Assembly: GCA_025449735.1 (NCBI GenBank)
Contig: JANWIV010000004.1
Span: 30,585-94,584, forward strand
Origin: Candidatus Microgenomates bacterium
GTDB lineage: Bacteria > Patescibacteriota > Microgenomatia > UBA1406 > HO2-37-13b
DNA length: 64,000 nt
Direction of reading: 5' to 3'
Below, piece by piece: positions 52,542-59,788 of the stretch. The notes beneath the pieces are model-generated. The model ran no database searches. It saw nothing but the letters and a program-made list of their open reading frames with translations, and was not told where the DNA came from. Position 1 is the first letter of the stretch. Each line of letters begins with the position of its first letter. Made by a program: the position numbers and the translations under genes.

Positions 52542-52580
52542 GAGAAGTATTGTAGCACAAGTACTCGAGGTGAAAAAGAG

Positions 52581-52925
52581 TTACTTCTTGATTTGAGTCA
52601 CAATATTTTCAAACACTTCTGGATGTTCCACTGCAATTTGGGAGAGAATTTTTCGATCGATCTCGACATTCTTGTCTTTTAGCGCCTTAATAAACAGGCT
52701 GTATGACAAACCATGAGGTCTAACCGCGGCATTGATTCGGGTAATCCAAAGGCTTCTGAAATCACGCTTGCGGTCTTTGCGACCGGCAAAAGCGTATTCG
52801 CCAGCATGTAGCACTGCCTCATGGGCTTTTCTAATAAGCCGATTTCGACTCATTCGATAACCTTTAACCATTGATAGCAGTTTCTTATGTTTCTGATGTC
52901 TTGCAATTCCTGTTTTTACTCTCAT
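52581..52925 (-). CDS. rplT: 50S ribosomal protein L20
   Basis: 114 residues from the ATG at 52925 (MRVKTGIARHQKHKKLL); the track start at 52982 runs into the upstream repeat. Typical basic L20 with KGYRMSRNRLIRKAHEAVLH and FRSLWITRINAAVRPHGLSY. Order infC-rpmI-rplT is standard, but here a 130-bp repeat separates rpmI from rplT. In other bacteria L20 represses this operon. Confidence 0.96.
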   Translation of the reverse strand: MRVKTGIARHQKHKKLLSMVKGYRMSRNRLIRKAHEAVLHAGEYAFAGRKDRKRDFRSLWITRINAAVRPHGLSYSLFIKALKDKNVEIDRKILSQIAVEHPEVFENIVTQIKK

Positions 52926-52940
52926 AATATATGAAGTATC

Positions 52941-53072
52941 CAAGATACAACTCACAAGTAACAAACAAATTTCAACTAACAACTTACAAATAATTAGTTT
53001 GTAGATTGAATATTGATTATTGTTTGCCTGCCTGTCGGCAGACAGGTGTCTTGGTTATTGTTTCTTGTTACT
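52941..53072. repeat. Dispersed repeat, copy in the rpmI-rplT spacer
   Basis: The first ~84 nt (CAAGATACAACTCACAAGTA onward) match the 16S V1 repeat at 20394 almost exactly. A 20-bp palindrome CCTGCCTGTCGGCAGACAGG (53027-53046) replaces the ATC of the 16S copy, so one hairpin is inserted in another. The repeat lies between two ribosomal-protein genes on the same transcript. Confidence 0.78.
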
Positions 53073-53091
53073 TATTTTAATTTTTAACAAA

Positions 53092-53289
53092 TTAAACTCC
53101 CAGCATTTTTTGCACGTTTCTTCGATATTTACCCAGCACTTCCTTGGTCTGCTTCATCGCTCGCAATCTTCGCTTGGATTTCACTGATTTCAAATGACGA
53201 CTGGCATGGGCACGATGCAAGATCTTGCCAGTACCAGTGACCTTAAACCGTCGAACTGCTGATTTCTTCACTTTCAATTTGTTTTTCAT
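53092..53289 (-). CDS. rpmI: 50S ribosomal protein L35
   Basis: 65 residues, highly basic: MKNKLKVKKSAVRRFKVTGT, HRAHASRHLKSVKSKRRLR. Normal length for L35. Its first 47 bp overlap the end of infC in another frame, so translation is probably coupled. Confidence 0.95.
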   Translation of the reverse strand: MKNKLKVKKSAVRRFKVTGTGKILHRAHASRHLKSVKSKRRLRAMKQTKEVLGKYRRNVQKMLGV

Positions 53290-53821
53290 TTTTTTTCTTA
53301 ATTAATACGGCACTTAAAACTTTGCCTTGAAATTTTGGTTCTGAGCTAACTTCGGCATTTTCGACTCCCTTTATGAAACTGTTAATATGAGTAAAAGCCA
53401 TTTCACGCTTGCCAAGCTGACGGCCCCAGAGCACTAATTTTAAGCGAACCTGATGACCTTCATTTAAAAATTCGATTGCTTTCTTTTGCAAACGGTTCAG
53501 ATCCGCCTCATGAGCAAAAAGGGTAATCTTCACATCTTTGATCTGGCTTTTCTTTGCCCCCTTCTTACCATCTTTAAGCTTCTTTTGTTCTTGATATTCA
53601 AATTTATGGATATCAATTGCTTTGACGACCGGAGGTCTTGATCCCGGTGCAATGAGCACCAAATCTGTCCCCTTTTCCCGAGCGTAATCTAGCGCTTGCT
53701 GTCGGCTCAAGATGTCAATTTGTTTGCCATCTTCACCAATTAGTCGAAATTGATCACCAACGATACTCTCGTTGATTATATATCTGACTCTTTTCGTTCT
53801 CCCTTGATTATTTCTGTTCAA
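53243..53821 (-). CDS. infC: Translation initiation factor IF-3, non-AUG start
   Basis: 192 residues. N-terminal domain motifs INESIVGDQFRLIGEDGKQI and QQALDYAREKGTDLVLIAP, linker with lysines, then C-terminal domain KFEYQEQKKLKDGKK and GHQVRLKLVLWGRQLGKREM, and an acidic C-terminal tail. The start codon at 53819-53821 is TTG, not ATG. In E. coli infC starts with AUU and IF-3 represses its own non-AUG start, so a rare start here would fit the same control. Overlaps the thrS stop by 14 bp and rpmI by 47 bp. Confidence 0.93.
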   Translation of the reverse strand: MNRNNQGRTKRVRYIINESIVGDQFRLIGEDGKQIDILSRQQALDYAREKGTDLVLIAPGSRPPVVKAIDIHKFEYQEQKKLKDGKKGAKKSQIKDVKITLFAHEADLNRLQKKAIEFLNEGHQVRLKLVLWGRQLGKREMAFTHINSFIKGVENAEVSSEPKFQGKVLSAVLIKKKNEKQIESEEISSSTV

Positions 53822-55046
53822 TTTCTGTGCTTAATTTATTTACAAAATTACTAACGCTGAAACTGCCTAAATCCTTGCCATCTAAAGCTCTTACGCTAAC
53901 CTGTGGCTCTGACTCTTTTATTCCCAGTTCAACTTCTTTGTCCCCAATTATACAAATATAAGGCACTTTTTGCAACGTGTAGTCGCGTATCTTATTGCCG
54001 AGCGTTTTATTGTCTGTATCGACTATAGTTCTTAAGCCAGCCTGATGCAATAATTTGACTGTTTGGTCAGCTAAATCATTAGCGCGGTCTGATACAGTTA
54101 GCACCGCGACCTGCACTGGCGCAAGCCAGAGAGGAAAGGCGCCTTGGTATTCCTCAATTAGTATGCCCATAAAGCGTTCGATGCTACCGGTTAAGGCTCG
54201 ATGTAGCATGACGGCATATTCCTTGTTCCCCTCACTATTGGTATATTGTACCTCAAGGGAGCGAGGCATTTGAAAGTCAGTTTGAATCGTTGCCAATTGC
54301 CAATCACGACCTTGAGAGTCAGTCATATGGAAGTCAATTTTTGGGCCATAAAAAGCGCCATCCCCTTCTTTGATGCCATATTTGATCCCAGCCTTATCGA
54401 GAGCTTTCTTAAGCCCTTCTTCAGCCTTTTTCCATAGATTCGGTTGGCCTTCAATTTCAAGCGCTTTTTCTGGTTTGGTCGATAAGAAGAAACTAAGCTT
54501 AAAATTAAACTTCTTGTAGAAGTCTTGAATCATTGTCAACAACTCCATGACGTTCTCTTCAATTTGATCCTGACGGACATACAAATGGGCATCATCAATG
54601 GTAAATTCGCGGACTCGAAAAAGTCCTCCTAAGACTCCTGAGAGCTCATTTCGATGTAGAATGCCAAATTCAGCAAACTTAAGCGGTAAATCTCGATAAG
54701 ATCGAGGGAGACTATTATAAACCAAGGTCGATTCCGGGCAATTCATTGGTTTGAGACTATAGAGAGAGCTAGCATTTTCATCATCCTTGACCTGAAGATT
54801 AAACATATTAGTGTCACCAAAGTGAGCCCAATGACCAGACTTTTTAAAAAGGTCAGATTTGACCATTACTGGGGTTTTTATCTCTTGATAGCCTAGGGGA
54901 GCAAGCATGGAGCGAATGAGTTTGATTATTTCCTGGTATAAGAACCATCCCTTAGGGTGCCAAAAAACCGCTCCAGGTGCATATTCACTAAAAGAAAAAA
55001 GGTCTAACTCACGTCCCAATTGTCGATGATCCTTCAAATCTGCCAT
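53808..55046 (-). CDS. thrS: Threonyl-tRNA synthetase without N-terminal editing domains
   Basis: 412 residues compared with ~640 in E. coli. It starts at the catalytic core (DHRQLGRELDLFSFSEYAPG), so the TGS domain and the editing domain are missing. Class II motifs: motif 1 region HPKGWFLYQEIIKLIR, motif 2 HRNELSGVLGGLFRVREF, motif 3 VMLHRALTGSIERFMGILIE; the anticodon-binding domain begins LAPVQVAVLTVSD. The zinc-site residues Cys (NCPES), His (DDAHLY) and His (LHRAL) are present. TATAAT ends 6 nt before the ATG. Confidence 0.96.
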   Translation of the reverse strand: MADLKDHRQLGRELDLFSFSEYAPGAVFWHPKGWFLYQEIIKLIRSMLAPLGYQEIKTPVMVKSDLFKKSGHWAHFGDTNMFNLQVKDDENASSLYSLKPMNCPESTLVYNSLPRSYRDLPLKFAEFGILHRNELSGVLGGLFRVREFTIDDAHLYVRQDQIEENVMELLTMIQDFYKKFNFKLSFFLSTKPEKALEIEGQPNLWKKAEEGLKKALDKAGIKYGIKEGDGAFYGPKIDFHMTDSQGRDWQLATIQTDFQMPRSLEVQYTNSEGNKEYAVMLHRALTGSIERFMGILIEEYQGAFPLWLAPVQVAVLTVSDRANDLADQTVKLLHQAGLRTIVDTDNKTLGNKIRDYTLQKVPYICIIGDKEVELGIKESEPQVSVRALDGKDLGSFSVSNFVNKLSTEIEQK

Positions 55047-55095
55047 GGAGTAATTATACTAGAAAAATTCTATTTGAAGTTAAATCTAATAAATG

Positions 55096-55563
55096 TTATT
55101 CCGCTTCTTCCTGTTGGTAGTAATCACCATTTACCATACGACTAATCATACCCTTCATTAATAAAGCACTGTCGAGGTCGGCGGTTAGATAACCTTGACC
55201 TATTGGTCCTTCCCCAAACCTGTTTCTGATTTCATCAACGAGAATTTCAAGCACAACATCCATGGAATCGATATCTCCATCTACGCGGCGATAGAGTCTG
55301 CCAAGAGTTTCATAGCTAACAAAATCCCGTCTTGTTCTCTCTCCTATACGCTCAAGTTCTCCTGCTTTGCCATAGTCAATAATACGTCCTCTTGAATCTA
55401 GAATTGGAGAATGAGTTTCACGAAGTTCTATGATATCAGTGATGCGTTCTGGCTTTACCCCCATTGCCAAGAGTTTACGAACAACTGTCGTCTTTGTTTC
55501 ACACGATTTTGCTATCTCTGTAATTTCCTCGTCAAGTAGCGTCAATGCCTCAAATCTTGCCAT
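55096..55563 (-). CDS. Hypothetical protein
   Basis: 155 residues, not recognised. A predominantly helical, acidic protein; the N-terminal part (EITEIAKSCETKTTVVRKLLA) has the feel of a helix-turn-helix, and PERITDIIELRETHSPI follows. TATAAT lies 10 nt before the ATG, so a real gene is likely with a leader of only a few bases. It stands between the thrS operon and an adenylate-kinase-like gene, both on the same strand. Confidence 0.55.
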   Translation of the reverse strand: MARFEALTLLDEEITEIAKSCETKTTVVRKLLAMGVKPERITDIIELRETHSPILDSRGRIIDYGKAGELERIGERTRRDFVSYETLGRLYRRVDGDIDSMDVVLEILVDEIRNRFGEGPIGQGYLTADLDSALLMKGMISRMVNGDYYQQEEAE

Positions 55564-55603
55564 ATTTGAAGATATTATACTAAAATTTTATTGAATCGAA
55601 TTA

Positions 55604-56221
55604 TCATCGAAGAGCGTCAAGAACATGGGCATAATTATTATCAATCGCTCCTCTCGCGTCTATTTGGTGAAATTCAAACTGATCCGGATTTTTTATTAGG
55701 CTAGCACGCAGGCCTAGCTCATGGTAATAAGAAGATAGTCGGCTCAATACTCCTTCTTCAGTGTCATCATCTCTTCTTAAATGATCTGGTTGGGAAAGGC
55801 GCCTCTCGACCGCTTGCCACACTGGAATACGCAGATAAATCACCGTCATGGGAAATTGGCGGTCAACCGACTCAAGCATACTCCCAAATAACTGGGTCTC
55901 GAGCACGGTTCTTAAGCCGCCATCAAGAATAAAGCCGTTCTCGTACTCTGTTTTAGTAATTTCTTCTGAGATGATTTTAAGTATTACTAAAGGATCTAAA
56001 TAATCCTTATCGCGAAACATTCGCCGACATTCATCGCCGATAGCGGTAAAGTCATTTTCGGCCCGATAACGTATTAAAGTACTGGTACTGACATAAGGGT
56101 GCTCTGCCTGCTTAGATAGTTTTTTAGCATGAGTAGTTTTTCCGGATCCTTCAGGACCAATGAAGACAATATTTCTTTTAGAGAGATTTAGTCGCTCTTC
56201 AATAGGTGGTATTTCTGACAT
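55604..56221 (-). CDS. Adenylate-kinase-like nucleotide kinase
   Basis: 205 residues with P-loop FIGPEGSGKTTHAKKLSKQ (~18-36), YVSTSTLIRYRAE (NMP-binding start), GFILDGGLRTVLETQL (compare GFILDGFPRT in Adk) and RRDDDTEEGVLSRLSSYY (compare RxDDxxExxxxRL). The short LID is of the non-zinc type. It could be a true Adk or a related nucleoside monophosphate kinase; the Gly-Leu in place of Phe-Pro in the NMP motif is unusual. A TATAAT lies 12 nt before the ATG. Confidence 0.7.
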   Translation of the reverse strand: MSEIPPIEERLNLSKRNIVFIGPEGSGKTTHAKKLSKQAEHPYVSTSTLIRYRAENDFTAIGDECRRMFRDKDYLDPLVILKIISEEITKTEYENGFILDGGLRTVLETQLFGSMLESVDRQFPMTVIYLRIPVWQAVERRLSQPDHLRRDDDTEEGVLSRLSSYYHELGLRASLIKNPDQFEFHQIDARGAIDNNYAHVLDALR

Positions 56222-56276
56222 TTATGATGAGAAATTATAGCAGAAAAAATTGATAGAACAGTCTAAATTATGTTGG

Positions 56277-56348
56277 TGGACGACGTTGGGATTGAACCAA
56301 CGACCTCTGCAATGTCAATGCAGCGCTCTACCACTGAGCTAGTCGTCC
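56277..56348 (-). tRNA. tRNA-Val (GAC anticodon)
   Basis: A complete 72-nt cloverleaf: acceptor GGACGAC/GTCGTCC, D-arm GCTC-AGTGGTA-GAGC, anticodon arm CTGCA-TTGACAT-TGCAG (GAC), T-arm GTTGG-TTCAATC-CCAAC, discriminator A, and an encoded CCA at 56274-56276, unlike the other tRNAs here. Its first 10 nt are shared with the end of the GIY-YIG gene, whose stop codon TAG is tRNA bases 8-10. Its own upstream promoter is not visible; it is probably transcribed with that gene. Confidence 0.95.
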
Positions 56349-56605
56349 TTTATACCCGTCCAATAATTCTTCAAAACTTTTTTTAAATAGCTTCTTCCCC
56401 ATTGTGTCTTAAAGAACTTCTCTCTTGCAGTTGCGTCCTGTTGATGTAAATATGCCTCATAATAAATTAATTTAAAAGGTCTTCGATGTCTAGTTACACT
56501 TATCTTACCTGTGTTGTGATCATTAACTCGCTTCTTCAAATCAGACGAATACCCATTATACAATCTGTTATCAACTAAACTCTGCAAAACATATACATAG
56601 TACAT
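56339..56605 (-). CDS. GIY-YIG nuclease-family protein adjacent to tRNA-Val
   Basis: 88 residues, the size of stand-alone UvrC-N-like GIY-YIG domains. MYYVYVLQSLVDNRLYNGYS carries the YVY...YNG version of GIY-YIG; RVNDHN, the KLIYYEAY strand and the catalytic Glu in ATAREKFFK follow. The ORF starts 11 nt after a tRNA-Val 5' fragment, and its last codons (IKDD-stop) are written by AAGGACGACTAG, the start of the intact tRNA-Val. So it lies exactly between a partial and a complete copy of its tRNA neighbour. A homing-type role is inference. Confidence 0.85.
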   Translation of the reverse strand: MYYVYVLQSLVDNRLYNGYSSDLKKRVNDHNTGKISVTRHRRPFKLIYYEAYLHQQDATAREKFFKTQWGRSYLKKVLKNYWTGIKDD

Positions 56606-56616
56606 ATTTTATAAAA

Positions 56617-56691
56617 CAGCGCTCTTAACCCGTTCAAATTTCAGGCAACTGCCCGAAATTTGTTCGGGTAAACCAACTGAGCTAGTCGTCC
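56617..56691 (-). tRNA. tRNA-Val 5' fragment with 48-bp hairpin in the D-loop
   Basis: Complement of 56673-56691 reads GGACGACTAGCTCAGTTGG, the 5' end of tRNA-Val; AAGAGCGCTG (ending at 56617) is the D-stem 3' strand and start of the anticodon stem. Between them is a 48-bp palindrome. The fragment ends before the anticodon. TATAAT (56709-56714, minus) lies 17 nt upstream, so it is transcribed at the head of the GIY-YIG/tRNA-Val unit. Confidence 0.75.
56625..56672. repeat. 48-bp palindromic element in the tRNA-Val fragment
   Basis: Arms TTAACCCGTTCAAATTTC and GAAATTTGTTCGGGTAAA are identical to those in the 16S leader element at 20708-20755; only the 12-nt loop differs (AGGCAACTGCCC here). 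A more diverged relative lies at 16577-16615. The target in this case is a tRNA D-loop. Confidence 0.8.
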
Positions 56692-56738
56692 AAAAAAAGC
56701 ACTTAATAATTATATCATAGGAAGCGTTACTAGGAGTT

Positions 56739-57290
56739 TTACATTACGTTTCTGGCGGTCTGTAGTTCTTGACTCATTGAATATTGGGTGCCTTTTCTCT
56801 TTGATCTCACCGAAAAAGCGGAGCCGCGCTTGGCTCGCTTGCTTTGCATCGCCTCAAGCCAGGTGTTGGCCTCTCCAACCTTTTGTTTTAGGCCGCGCAA
56901 GAATAGCAAGATCATCTCAAGGAAATGGACATGATAGGTACCTGGTTTTTCCGGCATTGATTGCAATGTGTGGCGCTCTACCTCTTCAACTTCAGAAATG
57001 ACGGCTTGATTGCGTGCCTTGATGTCGGCAACTTCGCGCCTGACTTCTGTCATTAGTTGCTGGATTTCTTGAGGTCGGACTGACGATTCATAGTGCTCAT
57101 TTTGGGAAAAGACGGTAAATTCCTGTCTTTTAGGGGCCTTTTGCGTTGATTGAAGCCTTTCTTGATAGGCTTGTTGCAGACTAAGCAAGTCAAAATCCTC
57201 TCGGCTCATCGGTCGACTCGCCGGAGATTTCACCGTTTCAATAGGGTTTTGATAAGGAGTCTTATGTTTCGGCTTTTGAGTGCTGTTCAT
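56739..57290 (-). CDS. DUF5660-like hypothetical protein
   Basis: 183 residues. The conserved-looking C-terminal part (MILLFLRGLKQKVGEANTWL, MQSKRAKRGSAFSVRSKRKG, TQYSMSQELQTARNV) resembles DUF5660, a family I associate with CPR bacteria; function unknown. The N-terminal half is charged, probably disordered, with a coiled-coil stretch around EVRREVADIKARNQAVISEV. No membrane segment or signal. A TATAAT box ends 8 nt before the ATG. Confidence 0.65.
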   Translation of the reverse strand: MNSTQKPKHKTPYQNPIETVKSPASRPMSREDFDLLSLQQAYQERLQSTQKAPKRQEFTVFSQNEHYESSVRPQEIQQLMTEVRREVADIKARNQAVISEVEEVERHTLQSMPEKPGTYHVHFLEMILLFLRGLKQKVGEANTWLEAMQSKRAKRGSAFSVRSKRKGTQYSMSQELQTARNVM

Positions 57291-57304
57291 ACAACTCGAT
57301 TATA

Positions 57305-58177
57305 TTACAGGCCGCTCAAGAATTCAAGTAGCTTTTGGCGACGCAGAATAATAGCGTACATATAGGTGTTGTGTTCAATTTCATGGATTGCATTCGGATT
57401 CTCACTCTTAAGCTTATCTATAGTACTTTTAAGCTCATCGTCAGAGACGACAATAGATTCCTTATCAGCAAGGGAATCTAGTACTAACTCTAATCGATAG
57501 GCGGCCTCAATTTCAGCTCTAAACTCCGACTTAAGCGCCTCAAGAGTTTGGGATTTGGAGGCAAGATAGCTTTCGATGGTGAGACCGACCTTGCGGACAT
57601 CATCAAGTAGATGGGTCAATCGCTTATTGAGCTCTGTTTCCACTAAAAGCTCGGGAATCTCAATTTTAGCTTGGCTGGCAATAGTGCTGATTATTTCATC
57701 AAGTGCTTGCTGACGGACCTTTTCGTTATCTTCATTTCCTTTTACCTTGACTTGACCCGGCACCCAAATATCCGCTATCTTGGATTTGGCTTTGATATCA
57801 GCGACAATCTTTTTGTAGTCGGGTAGGGTGATTTCAGGGCGGACGGCAATAGTTACCTCTAGCTCCCAATCCTCACCCGGCTTGACTTTTTTAAAGTCAA
57901 TTTTGGGATCAAGTAGCGGTGAGAGTTTATTTTCAGTGACAATTTTTCGATAGATCTCAGGCAAAATTGAATTAGCTACGGCTTCAATAATTGAATCTGG
58001 TTTTATGTGCTTTTTAGCTACAGACTCAGGCGCTTTGCTACGACGAAAACCTTCTACCTCAAGATTTGAAGTCAAACTAGCAAAAGCCTTTTTTTCCTCA
58101 GCCTCAATTTCGGATTTTTCAATCACTACTGAGAAGACATAGGTATTTTTTTGAAAAGATAGTTGGGTATATTTCAT
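57305..58177 (-). CDS. tig: Trigger factor without PPIase domain
   Basis: 290 residues from the ATG at 58177 (MKYTQLSFQKNTYVFSVVI); the track's longer form runs through tRNA-Leu. N-terminal ribosome-binding domain contains VEGFRRSKAPESVAKKHI (compare GFRxGKxP), followed by IRPEITLPDYKKI-like transition, then directly the helical C-terminal chaperone domain (QALDEIISTIASQAKIEIPE, ETELNKRL). The FKBP-type PPIase domain present in the 432-residue E. coli protein is missing. Cytoplasmic, acts on nascent chains at the ribosome exit. Confidence 0.85.
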   Translation of the reverse strand: MKYTQLSFQKNTYVFSVVIEKSEIEAEEKKAFASLTSNLEVEGFRRSKAPESVAKKHIKPDSIIEAVANSILPEIYRKIVTENKLSPLLDPKIDFKKVKPGEDWELEVTIAVRPEITLPDYKKIVADIKAKSKIADIWVPGQVKVKGNEDNEKVRQQALDEIISTIASQAKIEIPELLVETELNKRLTHLLDDVRKVGLTIESYLASKSQTLEALKSEFRAEIEAAYRLELVLDSLADKESIVVSDDELKSTIDKLKSENPNAIHEIEHNTYMYAIILRRQKLLEFLSGL

Positions 58178-58206
58178 ATTAGTATCTATTCCGGTTTTGT
58201 TAAATG

Positions 58207-58287
58207 TGCCGGAGAGAGGAGTCGAACCTCCACGGGTTTCCCCATACGGTTCTAAACCGTACGCGTATGCCATTTCGCCACTCCGGC
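58207..58287 (-). tRNA. tRNA-Leu (UAG anticodon)
   Basis: An 81-nt class II tRNA: acceptor GCCGGAG/CTCCGGC, D-arm region GCGAAATGGCATACGC, anticodon arm TACGG-TTTAGAA-CCGTA (TAG, reads CUA), long variable arm TGGGGAAACCCG, T-arm GGAGG-TTCGACT-CCTCT, discriminator A, no encoded CCA. A tRNA-Leu-like 5' fragment abuts it upstream, and TATAAT (58370-58375, minus) is the likely promoter for both. Confidence 0.94.
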
Positions 58288-58360
58288 TGGCTGGGTCTGC
58301 CAGTTTCCCGCCTGCCAAAGCTTACGCTTAGGCGTGTGCGGGCAGGCAGCACCGCGGCGC
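58288..58360 (-). tRNA. tRNA-Leu-like 5' fragment interrupted by a hairpin element
   Basis: GCGCCGCGGTG (complement, from 58360) looks like a tRNA-Leu 5' end and GGAAACTGGCAGACCCAG like its D-loop and stem. Between them is the ~40-bp element 58307-58346. The fragment runs into the complete tRNA-Leu with no gap and lacks an anticodon. Confidence 0.55.
58307..58346. repeat. GC-rich hairpin element, CCCGCCTGCC...GCGGGCAGG family
   Basis: Plus-strand ends CCCGCCTGCCAAAGCTTA and GCGGGCAGG enclose CGCTTAGGCGTGT. The same left and right ends bracket the inner tRNA of the split tRNA-Ala at 16396-16503, and shorter pieces (ACCCGCCTGC) occur elsewhere in that locus. Strikingly GC-rich for this genome. 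Confidence 0.65.
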
Positions 58361-58389
58361 TACTTTGGCATTATACCATCTAAAAGGTA

Positions 58390-58929
58390 TTAGAGTACCT
58401 CAAATGCACTACGGATTTTAGCCTCTTCAGTATAGAATTGACCCATAAAACCCTCAACTCTTACCGCCCAGGTAGGTGACTCAGCATATTTAGAACCCAC
58501 ATCATAGATGTTTTGGGCACCTTGATCATAATAGTTTTCACGCAACGCTTGCGAGATAGTTTCAATACCATCATCCCAAGAGTCAAAATATACCCAACCA
58601 CCGCCCCATCCATAGGCGTTATAAGAGCCATCAACCATCATTGAGCCGAAATAAGACTCAAGGCCCGAGATAGACACCAAAAGATAAGGGTCAATGTTAT
58701 GTTTATAAGCTGAGGTCACGAAGGAGTCAGCCTCACCAGTGATCGGTGAATCATAACGATTAAGTACCGATTTAATGGTCATTTGTTTAAGTAGGACCTC
58801 ATCTCCGGCAAGCTCAGATTCAAGCTTAGCTGAGGAGACCGCGACCGAGTCGCTGGCATGTACGGCATCAGCCGACATTAGGCTAAAAAGCGCGATTAAT
58901 ATGTAGATTAGTGTCAGTTTGATTTTCAT
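58390..58929 (-). CDS. Secreted lysozyme-like peptidoglycan hydrolase
   Basis: 179 residues with a Sec signal peptide (ILIALFSLMSADAVHA) and a lysozyme-like domain: the probable catalytic Glu in ISGLESYFGS, then SYNAYGWGGGWVYFDSWDDG, which resembles glucosaminidase/transglycosylase folds found in CPR genomes. It is paralogous to the next gene upstream (same ESxFG, NAxGWG and FDSWxxGI order). Likely trims cell wall during growth or pilus/envelope assembly. An AGGA-type ribosome-binding site precedes the ATG, so this gene is not obviously leaderless. Confidence 0.72.
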   Translation of the reverse strand: MKIKLTLIYILIALFSLMSADAVHASDSVAVSSAKLESELAGDEVLLKQMTIKSVLNRYDSPITGEADSFVTSAYKHNIDPYLLVSISGLESYFGSMMVDGSYNAYGWGGGWVYFDSWDDGIETISQALRENYYDQGAQNIYDVGSKYAESPTWAVRVEGFMGQFYTEEAKIRSAFEVL

Positions 58930-59103
58930 ATATTTATCCTATAAATTTCACTAATAACTTGTATTAATTAACTATTGGTATTTTCTAAAAAAAGATCCCA
59001 GAGCATTTCGATAGCAAGTAGCGAAAAACCCTAGGATCTGACAATAATTATATCACAAACTATAGGTTTGTCAAGGGGGTAAATAAAATAGTATATAGAT
59101 TTA

Positions 59104-59715
59104 TCAAGAAGGTTCCTCAATTCGCTGGAAAAAGTGCCTAATCGCATTGGCCCAGCTTCCATTTGAGCTCGGTGTATAGACCTTCATGATATCTCCCGGG
59201 GTAATTAGACCTCGGTCGACATAGTTTTTCTTGAGGCCGGCGGCAACGGTACGAATCCCCTCCTCCCAAGAGTCAAATCGAAGTACCTGGTCGCCATATA
59301 TGCCCCAACCCCAGGCATTATAGGAGTTTTCGGGTATATACCGGCCAAAGGTCGATTCCTGGCCGGCAATCGCCACCAACAAGCGATAGTCGAGGTTATA
59401 TTCATCTGACACCTGCACAATAAGCTCAGCGTGGTCATACAATGGTGAATTGAGGCGGCGAAGGTATCGCTGCAGATTAGCCGCTCGGGCATCGACTAGG
59501 CTAATTTTGGGTCTGATACCCCTAAGCTCAGCCTCACCGGTACCAGTGGCGAGGCCAGCATTAGTCTCTGCCTCAAGCGCCTCAAGATCTGCCAAAATTC
59601 GCTCTCTCCTGGCGGCTCGTTCATAACCATCATGATAGGCAAATATGAGCGTAGCATTGATAGCAAAAAGGACAAAAAAAAGGATAAATAAAGCGATTTT
59701 CTTTTTAATTTTCAT
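59104..59715 (-). CDS. Membrane-anchored lysozyme-like peptidoglycan hydrolase
   Basis: 203 residues from the ATG at 59715 (MKIKKKIALFILFF). N-terminal membrane anchor (~7-28), a charged coiled-coil stretch (ERAARRERILADLEALEAE) and a lysozyme-like domain with IAGQESTFGRYIP and NSYNAWGWGIYGD, followed by RFDSWEEGIRTVA. Paralogue of the 58390 gene. TAGTAT lies 8 nt upstream of the ATG. Substrate inferred as peptidoglycan glycan strands. Confidence 0.72.
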   Translation of the reverse strand: MKIKKKIALFILFFVLFAINATLIFAYHDGYERAARRERILADLEALEAETNAGLATGTGEAELRGIRPKISLVDARAANLQRYLRRLNSPLYDHAELIVQVSDEYNLDYRLLVAIAGQESTFGRYIPENSYNAWGWGIYGDQVLRFDSWEEGIRTVAAGLKKNYVDRGLITPGDIMKVYTPSSNGSWANAIRHFFQRIEEPS

Positions 59716-59788
59716 CACCACTAATACTAGAAGAAAACATACTCAGTGTCAACATTAGCGAGCATCATGACCCAAGCCACAGTTTGAC

